Source of the DNA: Armigeres subalbatus
Lineage: Eukaryota; Arthropoda; Insecta; Diptera; Culicidae
Length of the DNA stretch: 64,000 nt
Direction: 5' to 3'
Assembly (NCBI RefSeq): GCF_024139115.2
Contig: NW_026943003.1
Coordinates: 1 to 64,000 of the forward strand
Both the position numbers and the translations under genes were made by a program. The stretch's first letter is position 1. Every line of letters begins with the position of its first letter. Below the pieces are notes generated by a model that made no database searches, was not told the DNA's origin, and was given only the letters and a program-made list of their open reading frames with translations. Shown piece by piece: positions 54,424-64,000 of the stretch.

Positions 54424-57030
54424 TATTACAGCCATAATTTCAAAGGTAATAGTCCAATCTGGCCAACTTTCTAAGTAGAACAGGATTCCGCATCTAATGC
54501 AATTTGTTGTGAGTAAATCGGTTGAGGGTAAGTCCATTAAAAGTCAGCTAGACTTTTTACTCGCTTTATAACACATAGTATATTTTGGCCATAATTTCTG
54601 TGCCCATGGTCCAAATTTTCAATAGAAAACAATACGACAGGATTCCGCGTCGAATGAAACTTGTTGGAATTATAGATAGTGGAATATATAGATGAGTGAA
54701 GATAAATCCTCTGTCTCCAAACGAACTGTCAAACGTGTCTCCAAACGAGCATGACGTCACGATTTCAATGGAAACGTTAAGGGCTGTGACGTCATATGTG
54801 CGTGTGCACGGGCAGAAAAATCGACTCAGCCATGCTTTCGCTCATCTATATATTCTACTATCTATAGTTGGTATTAAATCGGTTGAGGATAAGTTCCAAA
54901 AAAGTGAGCTAAACTTTTCGCACTTTTGGTGCGCACACACACACAGAGACATCATCGCAGTTCATCGAGATTATACGTATATAACACTATGTGTCTCCAG
55001 GCCTTCTGTAAAAGTTTGGTTTTGGAGCGAACATACAGCCTTTTCGTAGAAAAAGGCAAAAATGGTGTTTCAGCCATAATTTCCGATCCCATAGTCCGAT
55101 CTAGCCAATTTTCAATAGAAAACAATGGGACAAGATTCTGCGTCGAATGCAATCTGTTGCGAGCGTCAATAGATGAAGTCTAAGTGCTAAAAAAGTGAGC
55201 TAGACTTTTTCGAACTCTATTTCACAATAAATAGTAATTTGACCATAACATCTAAGCCCATAGTCCGATCTGGCCAATTTTCAATAAGAAAATATGAGAC
55301 GTTCTGCGTCGAATGCAACTTGTTGTGAGCAAATCAGTTAAGGATATGTGCCCGAAAAATGAGTGACATTTTGACGCGATTTTTTCGAATGAATTTGTAT
55401 TTTGGTCATAACTTTCAATCCCATAGTCCGATCTGGCCAAATTCAAATAGGAAACAATGGGACAGGATTCTGCGTCGAAAGCAACTTGTTTGCGAGCAAA
55501 TCAGTTGAGGGTAAGTGCCCGAAAAATGAGTGACATTTTACGCGATTTTTCGTATGAATTTGTATTTTGGCCATAACTTCTGATTCCATAGTCCGATCTG
55601 GCCAATTTCGAACAGGAAACAATGGGACAGGATTCTGCGTCGAATGCAACTTGTTGCGAAACAAATCAGTTGAGGGTAAGTGCCCGAAAAATGAGTGACA
55701 TTTTTACGCGATTTTTCATATGAATTTGTATTTTGGCCATAACTTCTGATTCCATAGTCCGATCTGGCCAATTTCGAACAGGAAACAATGGGACAGGATT
55801 CTGCGTCGAATGCAACTTGTTGCGAGCAAATCAGTTGAGGATAAGTGCCCGAAAAATGAGTGACATTTTGACGCGATTTTCGAATGAATTTGTATTTTGG
55901 TCATAACTTTCAATCCCATAGTCCGATCTGGCCAAATTCAAATAGGAAACAATGGGACAGGATTCTGCGTCGAAAGCAACTTGTTGCGAGCAAATCAGTT
56001 GAGGTAAGTGCCCGAAAAATGGTGACATTTTTACGCGATATTTTCGTATGAATTTGTATTTTGGCCATAACTTCTGATTCCATAGTCCGATCTGGCCAAT
56101 TTCGAACAGGAAACAATGGGACAGGATTCTGCGTCGAATGCAACTTGTTGCGAGCAAATCAGTTGAGGATAAGTGCCCGAAAAATGAGTGACATTTTACG
56201 CGATTTTTCGTATGAATTTGTATTTTGGTCATAACTTTCGATCCCATAGTTCGATCTGGCCAATTTCAAATAGGAAACAATGAGACAGGGTTCTGCGTCG
56301 AAAGCAACTTGTTGCGAGCAAATCAGTTGAGGATAAGTGCCCGAAAAATGAGTGACATTTTACGCGATTTTTCGGATGAATTTGTATTTTGGCCATAACT
56401 TTTGATCCCATAGTTCGATCTGGCCAATTTCAAAAAGGAGACAGTGGGACAGGATCCTGCGTCGAAAGCAACTTGTTGCGAGTAAATCGGTAATGAGAAG
56501 TGCCTGAAAAATGAGTGACATTTTACGCGATTTTTTCGTATGAATTTGTATTTTGGCCATAACTTCTGATTCCATAGTCCGATCTGGCCAATTTCGAACA
56601 GGAAACAATGGGACAGGATTCTGCGTCGAATGCAACTTGTTGCGAAACAAATCAGTTGAGGATAAGTGCCCGAAAAATGAGTGACATTTTTTACGCGATT
56701 TTTTTCGTATGAATTTGTATTTTGGCCATAACTTTTGATCCCATAGTCCGACCTGGCCAATTTCAAATAGGAAACAATGGGACAGGATTCTGCGTCGAAT
56801 GCAACTTTTTGCAAGCAAATCGTTTGAAGATAAGTGCCCGAAATATGAGTGACATTTTTTACGCGATTTTTTTCGTATGAATTTGTATTTTGGCCATAAC
56901 TTTCGATCCCATAGTCCGATCTGGCCAATTTCAAATAGGAAACAATGGGACAGGATCCTGCGTCGAATGCAACTTGTTGCGAGCAAATCGGTTAAGGGTA
57001 AGTGCCCGAAAAATGAGTGACATTTTTTTT
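54424..57030 (+). repeat. ~165-bp tandem array, about 14 units
   Basis: The landmark catagtccgatctggccaa recurs at about 55093, 55261, 55424, 55590, 55756, 55920, 56086, 56249, 56412, 56576, 56744 and 56914, at 163-170-bp spacing. More degenerate units lie at 54440 and 54600. The unit includes caatgggacaggattctgcg and tgcaacttgttgcgagcaaa. Antisense frames of about 200 codons are repeat artefacts. Confidence 0.9.
54670..54867. mobile_element. ~197-bp MITE with 30-bp TIRs and two TGACGTCA sites
   Basis: tatagatagtggaatatata (54671 onward, 30 bp) is inverted at 54837-54866 with 2 mismatches. It interrupts a 165-bp unit, leaving ttgga/ttggt-type flanks. Inside are two perfect TGACGTCA octamers (54752-54759 and 54787-54794) and a direct repeat gtctccaaacga (54713 and 54737). 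Confidence 0.8.
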
Positions 57031-57040
57031 AGTAGTTTTG

Positions 57041-57097
57041 CGCACACACACACACACACATACACACACACATACACACACACACACACACACACAG
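57041..57097 (+). repeat. (CA)n microsatellite
   Basis: A long CA run with a few cata interruptions, followed by the family tail agacatcacctcaattcgtc. Shorter homologous runs lie at 19345, 29524, 36407 (as GT) and 54938. Confidence 0.95.
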
Positions 57098-57539
57098 ACA
57101 TCACCTCAATTCGTCGAACTGAGTCGATTGGTATATAACACTATGGGTCTCCGGGCCTTCTATAAAAAGTTTGTTTTTGGAGCGATCATATAGCCTTTAC
57201 CGTATACTTAGTATACGAGAAAGGCAAAAACAACACGAATGTTTTGTTGCCCTTTTTCAAAGTGTCATTAATTGAAATGATTTAAAATCAAATTACAATA
57301 AAAATTTTAGCGTGAAGTTTTTTTCCTTCATTTTCCAAAAAGGCTGCGAATTTCGGTTGCGAGCACCTTTATTGGTTCGGTTATGGGCACCTTTAATTTA
57401 TTGACAAATAATTCACCATCATTTTAGTTGTCCCATAACTTATTTCAAATGACGGTTTTTATAATTACTTAGGCATAATTGATTGAAATAATGAGCTTAA
57501 TTCATATTTTTGTTCTTTGGGTATGTCTAGTTATTATAT

Positions 57540-57900
57540 CCACACTTTCAGAACAAATCGTTGACTGATTTGCTTGCAACAAGTTGCATTCGACGGGGAA
57601 CCCTGTCCCATTGTTTCCTATTAAAAATTGGTCAGATCAGACTATGGGATCAAAATTTATGGCCAAAATATTATTTTTTGTAATGAACGAGAAAGGCACT
57701 ATAACCGCTAGGGTGATTAATCAGGATTTTTTGACTGTAAGGTATATCAATAAAACGTAAATCCATAAAAAATTGAAACCCATTTACCTAAAGTGCTATT
57801 TTAGACTTTTCTTATGTGATTTTTTCAATATCCTCCCCAATGCACCGATGGAGGCATCATCACTGCTAGGTGGATTGATCTGATTTTTTAGTGCCTCCTG
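57540..57900 (-). repeat. Inverted 165-bp-family unit and a second ctagcggt-type end
   Basis: 57560-57680 is the inverse of the unit (tgcttgcaacaagttgcatt, ccattgtttcctatt) leading into the right terminus. 57845-57895 (gcatcatcactgctaggtgg) is another, diverged inverted terminus. Confidence 0.6.
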
Positions 57901-58147
57901 GCTATTAGAATGAATAAATTATTCTTTTCTTTAAATATGGGCGGTTTCTATTCATGCTTCTTTATTTTTAGCTGAGTGTTCAAGGGTGCCCACAACCGAA
58001 GCACGAAAATGTCAAATTTGCTAAATTGACAATTTTTTTTTTCAAACCAATGAATATAGATATTTCTTTGAAAAACGATCTTGCATCATCCAAGATTTGC
58101 GATTTACTACATGGCGTGTGAATTTTAATGAATCTGACAAAACTAAC

Positions 58148-58270
58148 CTGTCTTATGACAACTGAGGACAATCTAGCGGATATAGGATATAGCGGAAAAT
58201 CACTGTCACAATAGAATGGCTGGAATTGGAAATATAAAACCATTAATATCACCAAGTATGATCTTTTCAT
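58148..58270 (-). CDS. Candidate first coding exon of a secreted protein
   Basis: An ATG at 58270 on the minus strand, with an in-frame stop just upstream, opens MKRSYLVILMVLYFQFQPFYC. This is a good signal-peptide pattern (basic N-terminus, hydrophobic core, cysteine near the likely cleavage site), followed by about 20 residues to ...SVVIRQ. At about 58148 follows aagacag|gttagt, a good splice donor. If real, it would be exon 1 of a small secreted protein with later exons further left. However, the sequence to the left soon enters repeats and no second exon was recognised. It may be a gene remnant or chance. No family is recognised. Confidence 0.25.
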
Positions 58271-58279
58271 CTAACCTGT

Positions 58280-61200
58280 GTTACGTTCCATAGTCCCGCC
58301 ACTTGTACAAGTCATATCAATATCCTCTTTTTTTAGCTTTCCAACTTTTTGTGGCTATGCCGAAGCAAACGATAATGGGAGTGCTTGTACAAATAAGCAA
58401 AGTGACACAATAAATGTCATGGTTCTTTCCTTTGTCATCACTACCATTCCGCTTCCGTATCCCAACTGAGGTGAAACGGTGCTAAATGGAATTAATACAA
58501 TACCCACCCACATACCTATAGATGCTAGAGAAGAGAAGACACCTAAGAAGAAATACAAAACCTCCACAGAGATCGGACATTCAACTCAAATTGGAAAAGT
58601 GTGGTGGCGCTGTCATCACTGACTTCCCTAGTGACATCGACGAAAATTTTGTGGTTTCGTATCGCACTTGAGGAGTAAATCGATGTCTCCAAGAGCGTTA
58701 TGAACCATAATTGTTACTTGGGTTTTATTTTGATAATTGCCCTGCCCAAGTGTGTAGAACGTGTTTTCATTAGCTTGGATGTCTGTTCTCTGTTTAAGAA
58801 TAGAGTACAACCAGATGCCTGAAAAAGGTCATAAATGGAAGCTAAAACGTAGGAAAATGGATCAAAATGCATACAGGTGTGATGTATTTTTTTAAACTTC
58901 GGCTCGTTTATATAGATGCGGATTCCCATTGAAACTCATTCGATTGTTTAGAGTCTTCCTCATGGCTACGGTTTGGTGAAATAGAATCGGATTATACTTC
59001 AATTTCGTTTGGTTTTTCACACAAACAAATATTTTGTTTGTAATCAACATGAAAATTATGTTTCGTTTCGACAAGAAACAATATGATGACGTATACTTTT
59101 AATGTATTTATTTGGTATAGTTCAATGAAAAGAATACACGTCGTCAAACAAACGTTGTTTGAAGTTTGAAAGTTTTGGTTTTTCGATAAAATGATTTTAG
59201 AAGAATCCTTCTAAAGTATAAAGCGCCTCTAAGGAGCAAATCGTTTTTTTCCGTATTCCCTTTACCGTGTTTTAGACATCTGTTACAAAACTTGCCCTGA
59301 AGTTTTTCAGGTGTTCAGAAAATAGTTTTAAAATACTTTGAGCTCTTTCTCACTTGGTACTGAAGAAAAATTCTAGAAGCAAAAATTATAAAATTAGTAT
59401 GAAGGAGCTAACCAGAGTAGCGAAGATTTACATCGAATAAGAAAACATTATGATTTATAATACAACGAATGAAGAAAACTTTACTGTATTAGTCAGAAAA
59501 GTGTGAAATAAATACGAATTTATACTTTAAATATCCAAACATTTCGGAGGAAAACACTTTCGTGACACTCACCTACAATATACCATGCGCCTCCACGCAT
59601 ATTCACACCAAAAATCAGATAATACAGACCGTGGGGGCCGAAATCCTTACAGCATCGAAATCTGTCCGCCTCATGAGATATCAATCAATTAAAGGGAGTT
59701 TAGGGTAATTAATGTAGACATAATTTATCTAATCCTGTTCAGATACTTGGCAGTAAGCTTTCAGGGCATAGAAATCATTACATACAATAAGCGGAATACA
59801 AATCGAAGGGATCGCTTCCCAAGGTGCGTATCGAACTATTTACAGTGGTAGATTAGTCAATCAGACTGCTTTAATTTAAATATTTATCCAAAAAATAGCT
59901 GTACAGATTTTGATCCTTTGATTCGAAATCCATCCACGGTGGACGGATTTCGAGTCAGGAGTAGTTGATTTTATTCAATATTTTATCATGTGCTTCGTAG
60001 TTTTTAATGAGTAAATGAGAAACACTTTAAAAGTAGAAGCATTCATGCTTCTGTGTCAATGACAAACGTTTTATTTACATTCGATTCCTATTTTCTAATG
60101 ATTTTTTCAATGTACTAAGGTGCTTAAGTGTACGTATTTCGATGCGCCACGGTACACTTTCAGTTGCTTTTCATCACCATGCCGGTTGCAGAACCAAATA
60201 TTCGTTCTGTCATATATATTACAACTACTTCAATTCCCAATGTTGCCCTCAAAGGAGGTGAACCATTAAAAACCAATATGAGCGCATTTCACAACTTCCT
60301 CCCTTGCACCAAGCGCCGAGCGAGGGGACAAGTGGCATTCTCATCGGCTTAGGTGCGAAGCAAGATCTCGTGAAAAAAAAACGTCTGCAAACACAAGGCT
60401 CCACCGAGCGGACGGTTCATCAGTCGAAGGGAGCGTCGTTGGTTGATGTCAGAATGCGATATCAGGATGACACATTCGGTGGCGCCACCCTGACTGCCAG
60501 TCGTCGACACACTTATCTATAATTGCTGTGATAATGAGCTCCAGTGGCGAAGTGGTTCGTTTCATTATTGGGTGGCTCCTTATCCTGGATTATATGGGCA
60601 TTCTAGTTTTCCCCAACGGCTTTCCGGACTGACAATGAAAATTTGTCGAAGCTTGTTTTCTATTTGGAAAGGTGTCTGTTTGGAAACAGGGTGGAGTTCT
60701 TTCCCTAAAAAAAATCCTCCTTCATTCCTATAGATGGTATGATGGATAAGGGTAGCAGAATGTATTAAATAACCTTGCTCCGCTGCGGACCAATCGAGAA
60801 GGATGGCATAACGGAGCCTTTATGCCCAATAACTATGACGAGAAAACAGGAGGAAAAGCTTAATTAAAGCGAAAACTTCTGTCCAAACCGAGAAGGATCA
60901 ACTTTCTCGCAGAGAGACAGGCTTGCGACACCTGGCGTGGCAACGTGTTTCGGATCGACATTGTGCTTAAGGAAAACTCAATCTAGAATGAACCTAATAT
61001 AGATGTTGTTTTTCGGCGGAGAAGGAAAACACGTTCGAACAGCTTTCATGAAGTTGCTTCTGACACAAATATCGGAACCAAACAAAGCAGTGTTTCCACT
61101 TGCCGAAGTTTGGAGCATGAGAAAATAAATTTCCACGTCACGTGCAATGAAAAACTTCAATTTTAGTGGTATTTTTTTATGGAACCATTCATCTCAATTT

Positions 61201-62730
61201 ATAATTGGAAATGTTTTACACAATACTTCGCATAAAAATGTTTTAACAAATGTATCCGATGAAAATCAAAATAATCTTTTGATTCCGGGATTGATTCTTT
61301 TCATTTTTTATAGCTTGTTTCAATCCAATTAATGTTTCATAGTACATACGTTTATAGGAAAAGAAAAAACACCTTAATGAAAACGAAATAATAATAACGC
61401 TCATCCGATGCGAGCTGCTTACTACAAAGGAGTCGAGAGAAAATATAATAACGATTTATCCACCTCCAGTCCTTAAAAGCCAATGGGGAAAAATGCCAAC
61501 AGTCACGGTAACAATGAGTGATGAAAAAGCATCTGGAGATTGTTTCCAGTCTACTGAGTAGAAGTGTGTAGGCGTGGCTCGGTACTTTGTTGTATTTTTC
61601 GGTGTGGCATATCTTATAACGAAGTCATATTTTATATACCTTAGCGACTTTTTGGCTAAGTTGTTGCAGACAGATTTCCGTGGATTGAATATGCTTTGAA
61701 GAAAATCAGACGGTGATTTACTTCTTTTAGAAAATCCGTCATAAAACTTTTTTGTTGAATTTCATGCCCCAATCGCATCTAATCCTATTCGCCGGAATCA
61801 TACTGATTCATATAATGAACACTTAAGCTCTTTTTTGACTTTGAAGGTCTTTGAAGTACAATAATTGAAATCGGCCAATGAATAAATAAGAGAGCGAAAC
61901 GAAATAAGTGTTTGGTAGCCTTGCCTTATTTGTTAGGGGAGTGTCTCCGGTTGTGGGCTTAGTTGCGGATTTCGCTCATAACTAGTTTTTACATTTAATA
62001 TTATGCAGTGATATGAACACCAATTGAAAGCTAGAGACCTTAAGCTCACTCGTTTAACACAAATGAAAAAAATTGTGCGCCACTTAATTTTTAGTCATAT
62101 AACAATTTTGTAATCGGTTGTGGGTCATTTCTTGTTAGTTTATGTTAAAGAGCGTCCCGTGAGGTGGCCTATTAACTATTTAAATATAATTGACCTATTG
62201 ACTTCATAGATTACTTCCTAAGCTAGAAGACCGTTGGAACGAAAAAGTCAAAGTTTGAATGTGCATCTTTATTTGATTGGCAGATTGGACATTCTTTAAT
62301 TCTGAATGAATTCGAAATATCGGAAAGCACCTGATTGAAAACAAGAATATGAGTGAAACTTCAATGAAAGAAGTGAAGCGTCCTCTTCCAGCTACCCCCT
62401 GGATACATACCTGGATACTTATTCTTAGGCGAATTAATCGTGTTTGATTATTTAGTTACATTGTTATATGCATGACATGTTATATGCAAATCATGTTTTA
62501 TTCATGTGAAACTTTCATAGTAAGGGTAGGTGCGCAAATCGTCCCACATCCACATTTTAAGTAAATTGAAATAAAAGTACGTTGTGCGTTCAGTATCATA
62601 CATTGATGTCGTTATTGACTTCTTATCATATTCGTAGCTTATTGATGCTGGTTTCTGATCGCGCCGTGTCTGTACTATCGTGTAATAATAAGCTTCTTAG
62701 GACAAAACATATACCGTGAGCTAACGCTTC
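58280..62730. other. Largely unique AT-rich region, no gene recognised
   Basis: This 4.4-kb stretch lacks the repeats found elsewhere. Minus-strand frames at 58355-58567, 58628-58810 and 58714-58929, and plus frames at 60128-60522, show no domains. The most protein-like pieces (VTREVSDDSATTLFQFELNV near 58590, minus) are short and frame-broken. It could be intron or intergenic DNA of a host gene. Confidence 0.4.
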
Positions 62731-62734
62731 ATGG

Positions 62735-63350
62735 GAAATTTCTTCTCCCGGAATTCTGGAAAATTCATTTTTGGAATTGTAAAATTTTGAGATCTCCGCC
62801 ATCAGCGATTCTTTCTGCAGAAATTCTGGGAATTCAAGTCTCGAAATTTCGGGAGAATTTCCACACTAAGAATTTTGAGGAATTGCTCCGTTAAGAATTT
62901 TGGATTCTTTTATTCGGAGAAAATTCCCTCACAGATATTCTGCGAAATTCCTTCTTTAGGAATTCTGAGAAACATGCTTATACCTTCTTTAGAAAATCTG
63001 GAGAATTCCTACCCAGGAGCTCTGATCATTTAACCTTTCAGAAATTATGAAGAATTCTTCCTCCAAGGACTTCAGAAAACTTTGGCCCCCTGCAGACTGT
63101 TATTTTTCTTGAATTCTGAACAAGTTTTCTAGGACTCTGGGAAATTCCTGCTCCATGAATTGAGAAACTGATTTTCAGGTGTTCTGAGAACTTTCCCATT
63201 CAGGAATTATGGGGAATTATTCCACTGAAAAATCTAAATAACTGCAGCACACCCCCGCCCTCAACCCATTTGTATTCCTCTTTCTAAAATTCTCTGGAAA
63301 TTTCCCCCGATATTTTGGAGAAATTCTTCTTCAGAAATTCTAGGAACACG
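62735..63350. repeat. Degenerate gaattctg minisatellite relic
   Basis: Irregular repeats of ggaattctgg/gaaattctg words with the same character as the TTCC minisatellite family, heavily diverged. A short stretch continues at about 63820-63870. Confidence 0.6.
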
Positions 63351-63357
63351 TTATACA

Positions 63358-63720
63358 ACAACGTCTCGTAATGCTGGGTAGACACCTTCATGTGGTGCAT
63401 TACTGAGTAACATCTTCCACACTGTACTCTAGTTCTTACTATTCTTGTTGATACTTATGAGTGATGGTCGGAAGAATACGAAACGACTATAATGGATGAT
63501 TACCCACGCTTTTGGATGGAGTCAATGGAGGGAATTATAAAAACGTATCTCAATCTTAGGCTGGTTTCGGAGCCGACGACATGAATCTCCAAGCTCTAGA
63601 GCGCTCATTAATTAGGAAAGAAGCGGATACGAATTTGGTGGATCTGCTGGACCCTCTGACTGATAAGAGCCTACCAAATAAAGAAAGGAATAAAAAAAAG
63701 AAATAGAGCAGAAAGGAATG
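63358..63720 (+). repeat. Dispersed repeat member and A-rich tail
   Basis: gctgggtagacaccttcatg (about 63374) matches 47464. Further on, 63545-63710 ends in aataaagaaaggaataaaaa, resembling a retroelement 3' end. No protein is recognised. 63720-64000 shows nothing more. Confidence 0.5.
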
Positions 63721-64000
63721 CACTAAACAAATGACGCGGGTATACCATTAAAGTTCAATGTAATGGACGCAGTAGTTTATCCCGAACAAAAAAAAATACA
63801 TGAATTGTAAAATATTCTTATACTAGGATTTTTGAAAATTTCTCCTTCAGAAGCTCTGAGATATTCGAATGGCAAAGCAGTGTTCCATTTCTTCGATTTT
63901 AATCCATCGCCAGCTGCTCTACAACGACTTTTCGTAGCACAAGAACTGATTGCCAAGTCCTAAGGCCGTTACAAATATTTAATTAATATCATATCCTACT

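Larger units (their letters stand above)
53884..57731. mobile_element. 3.85-kb compound repeat with ctagcggt-type terminal inverted repeats
   Basis: The left end gattaatccacctagcggtg..ggtgcctttctcg is inverted at the right as cgagaaaggcac..accgctagggtgattaatc. Between lie ~165-bp tandem units, two CA tracts each followed by a shared tail ending agaaaggcaaaa (about 55060 and 57229), and one nested MITE. Other ends of this family occur at 14380, 27355, 39118 and 57860. No transposase was seen. Confidence 0.7.

Noticed and set aside
55252..56986. Minus-strand frames up to 208 codons with repeated CPIVSYLKLARSDYG / HCFLFEIGQIGLW
   Set aside because: They are the antisense of the 165-bp tandem array. 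The repeats shift frame between units and no domain is present.
58355..58567. Second signal-peptide-like frame (MTFIVSLCLFVQALPLSFASA), minus strand
   Set aside because: A stop follows the hydrophobic stretch immediately, with no splice donor before it.

Overview
The window looks like non-coding, transposon-rich DNA of an Aedes-type mosquito. A nearly full-length Feilai-type tRNA-derived SINE (39.33-39.62 kb), Jockey-, R1- and RNase H-bearing non-LTR retrotransposons, many TIR/foldback MITEs with clear target-site duplications (TSDs), and long AT-rich stretches all point that way. Species assignment rests on recognising the SINE and the general repeat style, not on a search. No complete host protein-coding gene was found. 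Two possible host exons are flagged with low confidence: a signal-peptide exon on the minus strand at 58.15-58.27 kb, and a possible 5'UTR exon ending in a good splice donor at 41,959/41,960.

Layout. 0-9.6 kb: a 94-bp duplication, a 340-bp TIR element with a pol III-like box, a foldback MITE split by a 5'-truncated RNase H LINE (2.3-3.9 kb), a 1.27-kb palindrome carrying a 53-bp LINE tail, and two MITEs in old minisatellite. 9.6-12.1 kb: a degenerate APE/RT LINE and scrambled antisense pieces of related LINEs. 12.5-14.3 kb: relic minisatellite holding two nested elements. 14.4-19.5 kb: a helically spaced ATCCATA motif array, tRNA-like boxes, a hairpin MITE and a CA-repeat family.

19,689-25,937 is the most striking object: a 6.25-kb TTAA-flanked giant inverted repeat. 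Its arms carry 150-bp satellite arrays and GCC-rich modules, and its centre is a 24-bp palindromic minisatellite. 26-30 kb holds a half-palindrome copy, a SINE, a hAT-type MITE with an 8-bp TSD and an R1-clade fragment. 30.05-35.27 kb is a nearly full-length but decayed Jockey-clade LINE on the minus strand, interrupted by two MITEs whose removal would rejoin the reading frame. 35.3-39.1 kb holds AT-rich repeats and a 1.1-kb polypurine tract.

39.3-46 kb: the Feilai SINE, a unique region, then a LINE C-terminus split by a 2.74-kb element with a TTA TSD that also has the TTCC-type minisatellite core. 46.8-53.2 kb: three pieces of APE/RT LINEs. 53.88-57.73 kb: a compound repeat with ~165-bp tandem units, CA microsatellites and a 30-bp-TIR MITE holding two perfect TGACGTCA sites. 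58-62.7 kb is mostly unique AT-rich sequence, and 62.7-64 kb is again degenerate minisatellite plus a dispersed repeat.

No genes act together here. The biology is a layered record of insertions. Nearly all long open frames are by-products of tandem units whose lengths are multiples of three (24 and 150 bp), of low-complexity tracts, or antisense shadows of LINEs.
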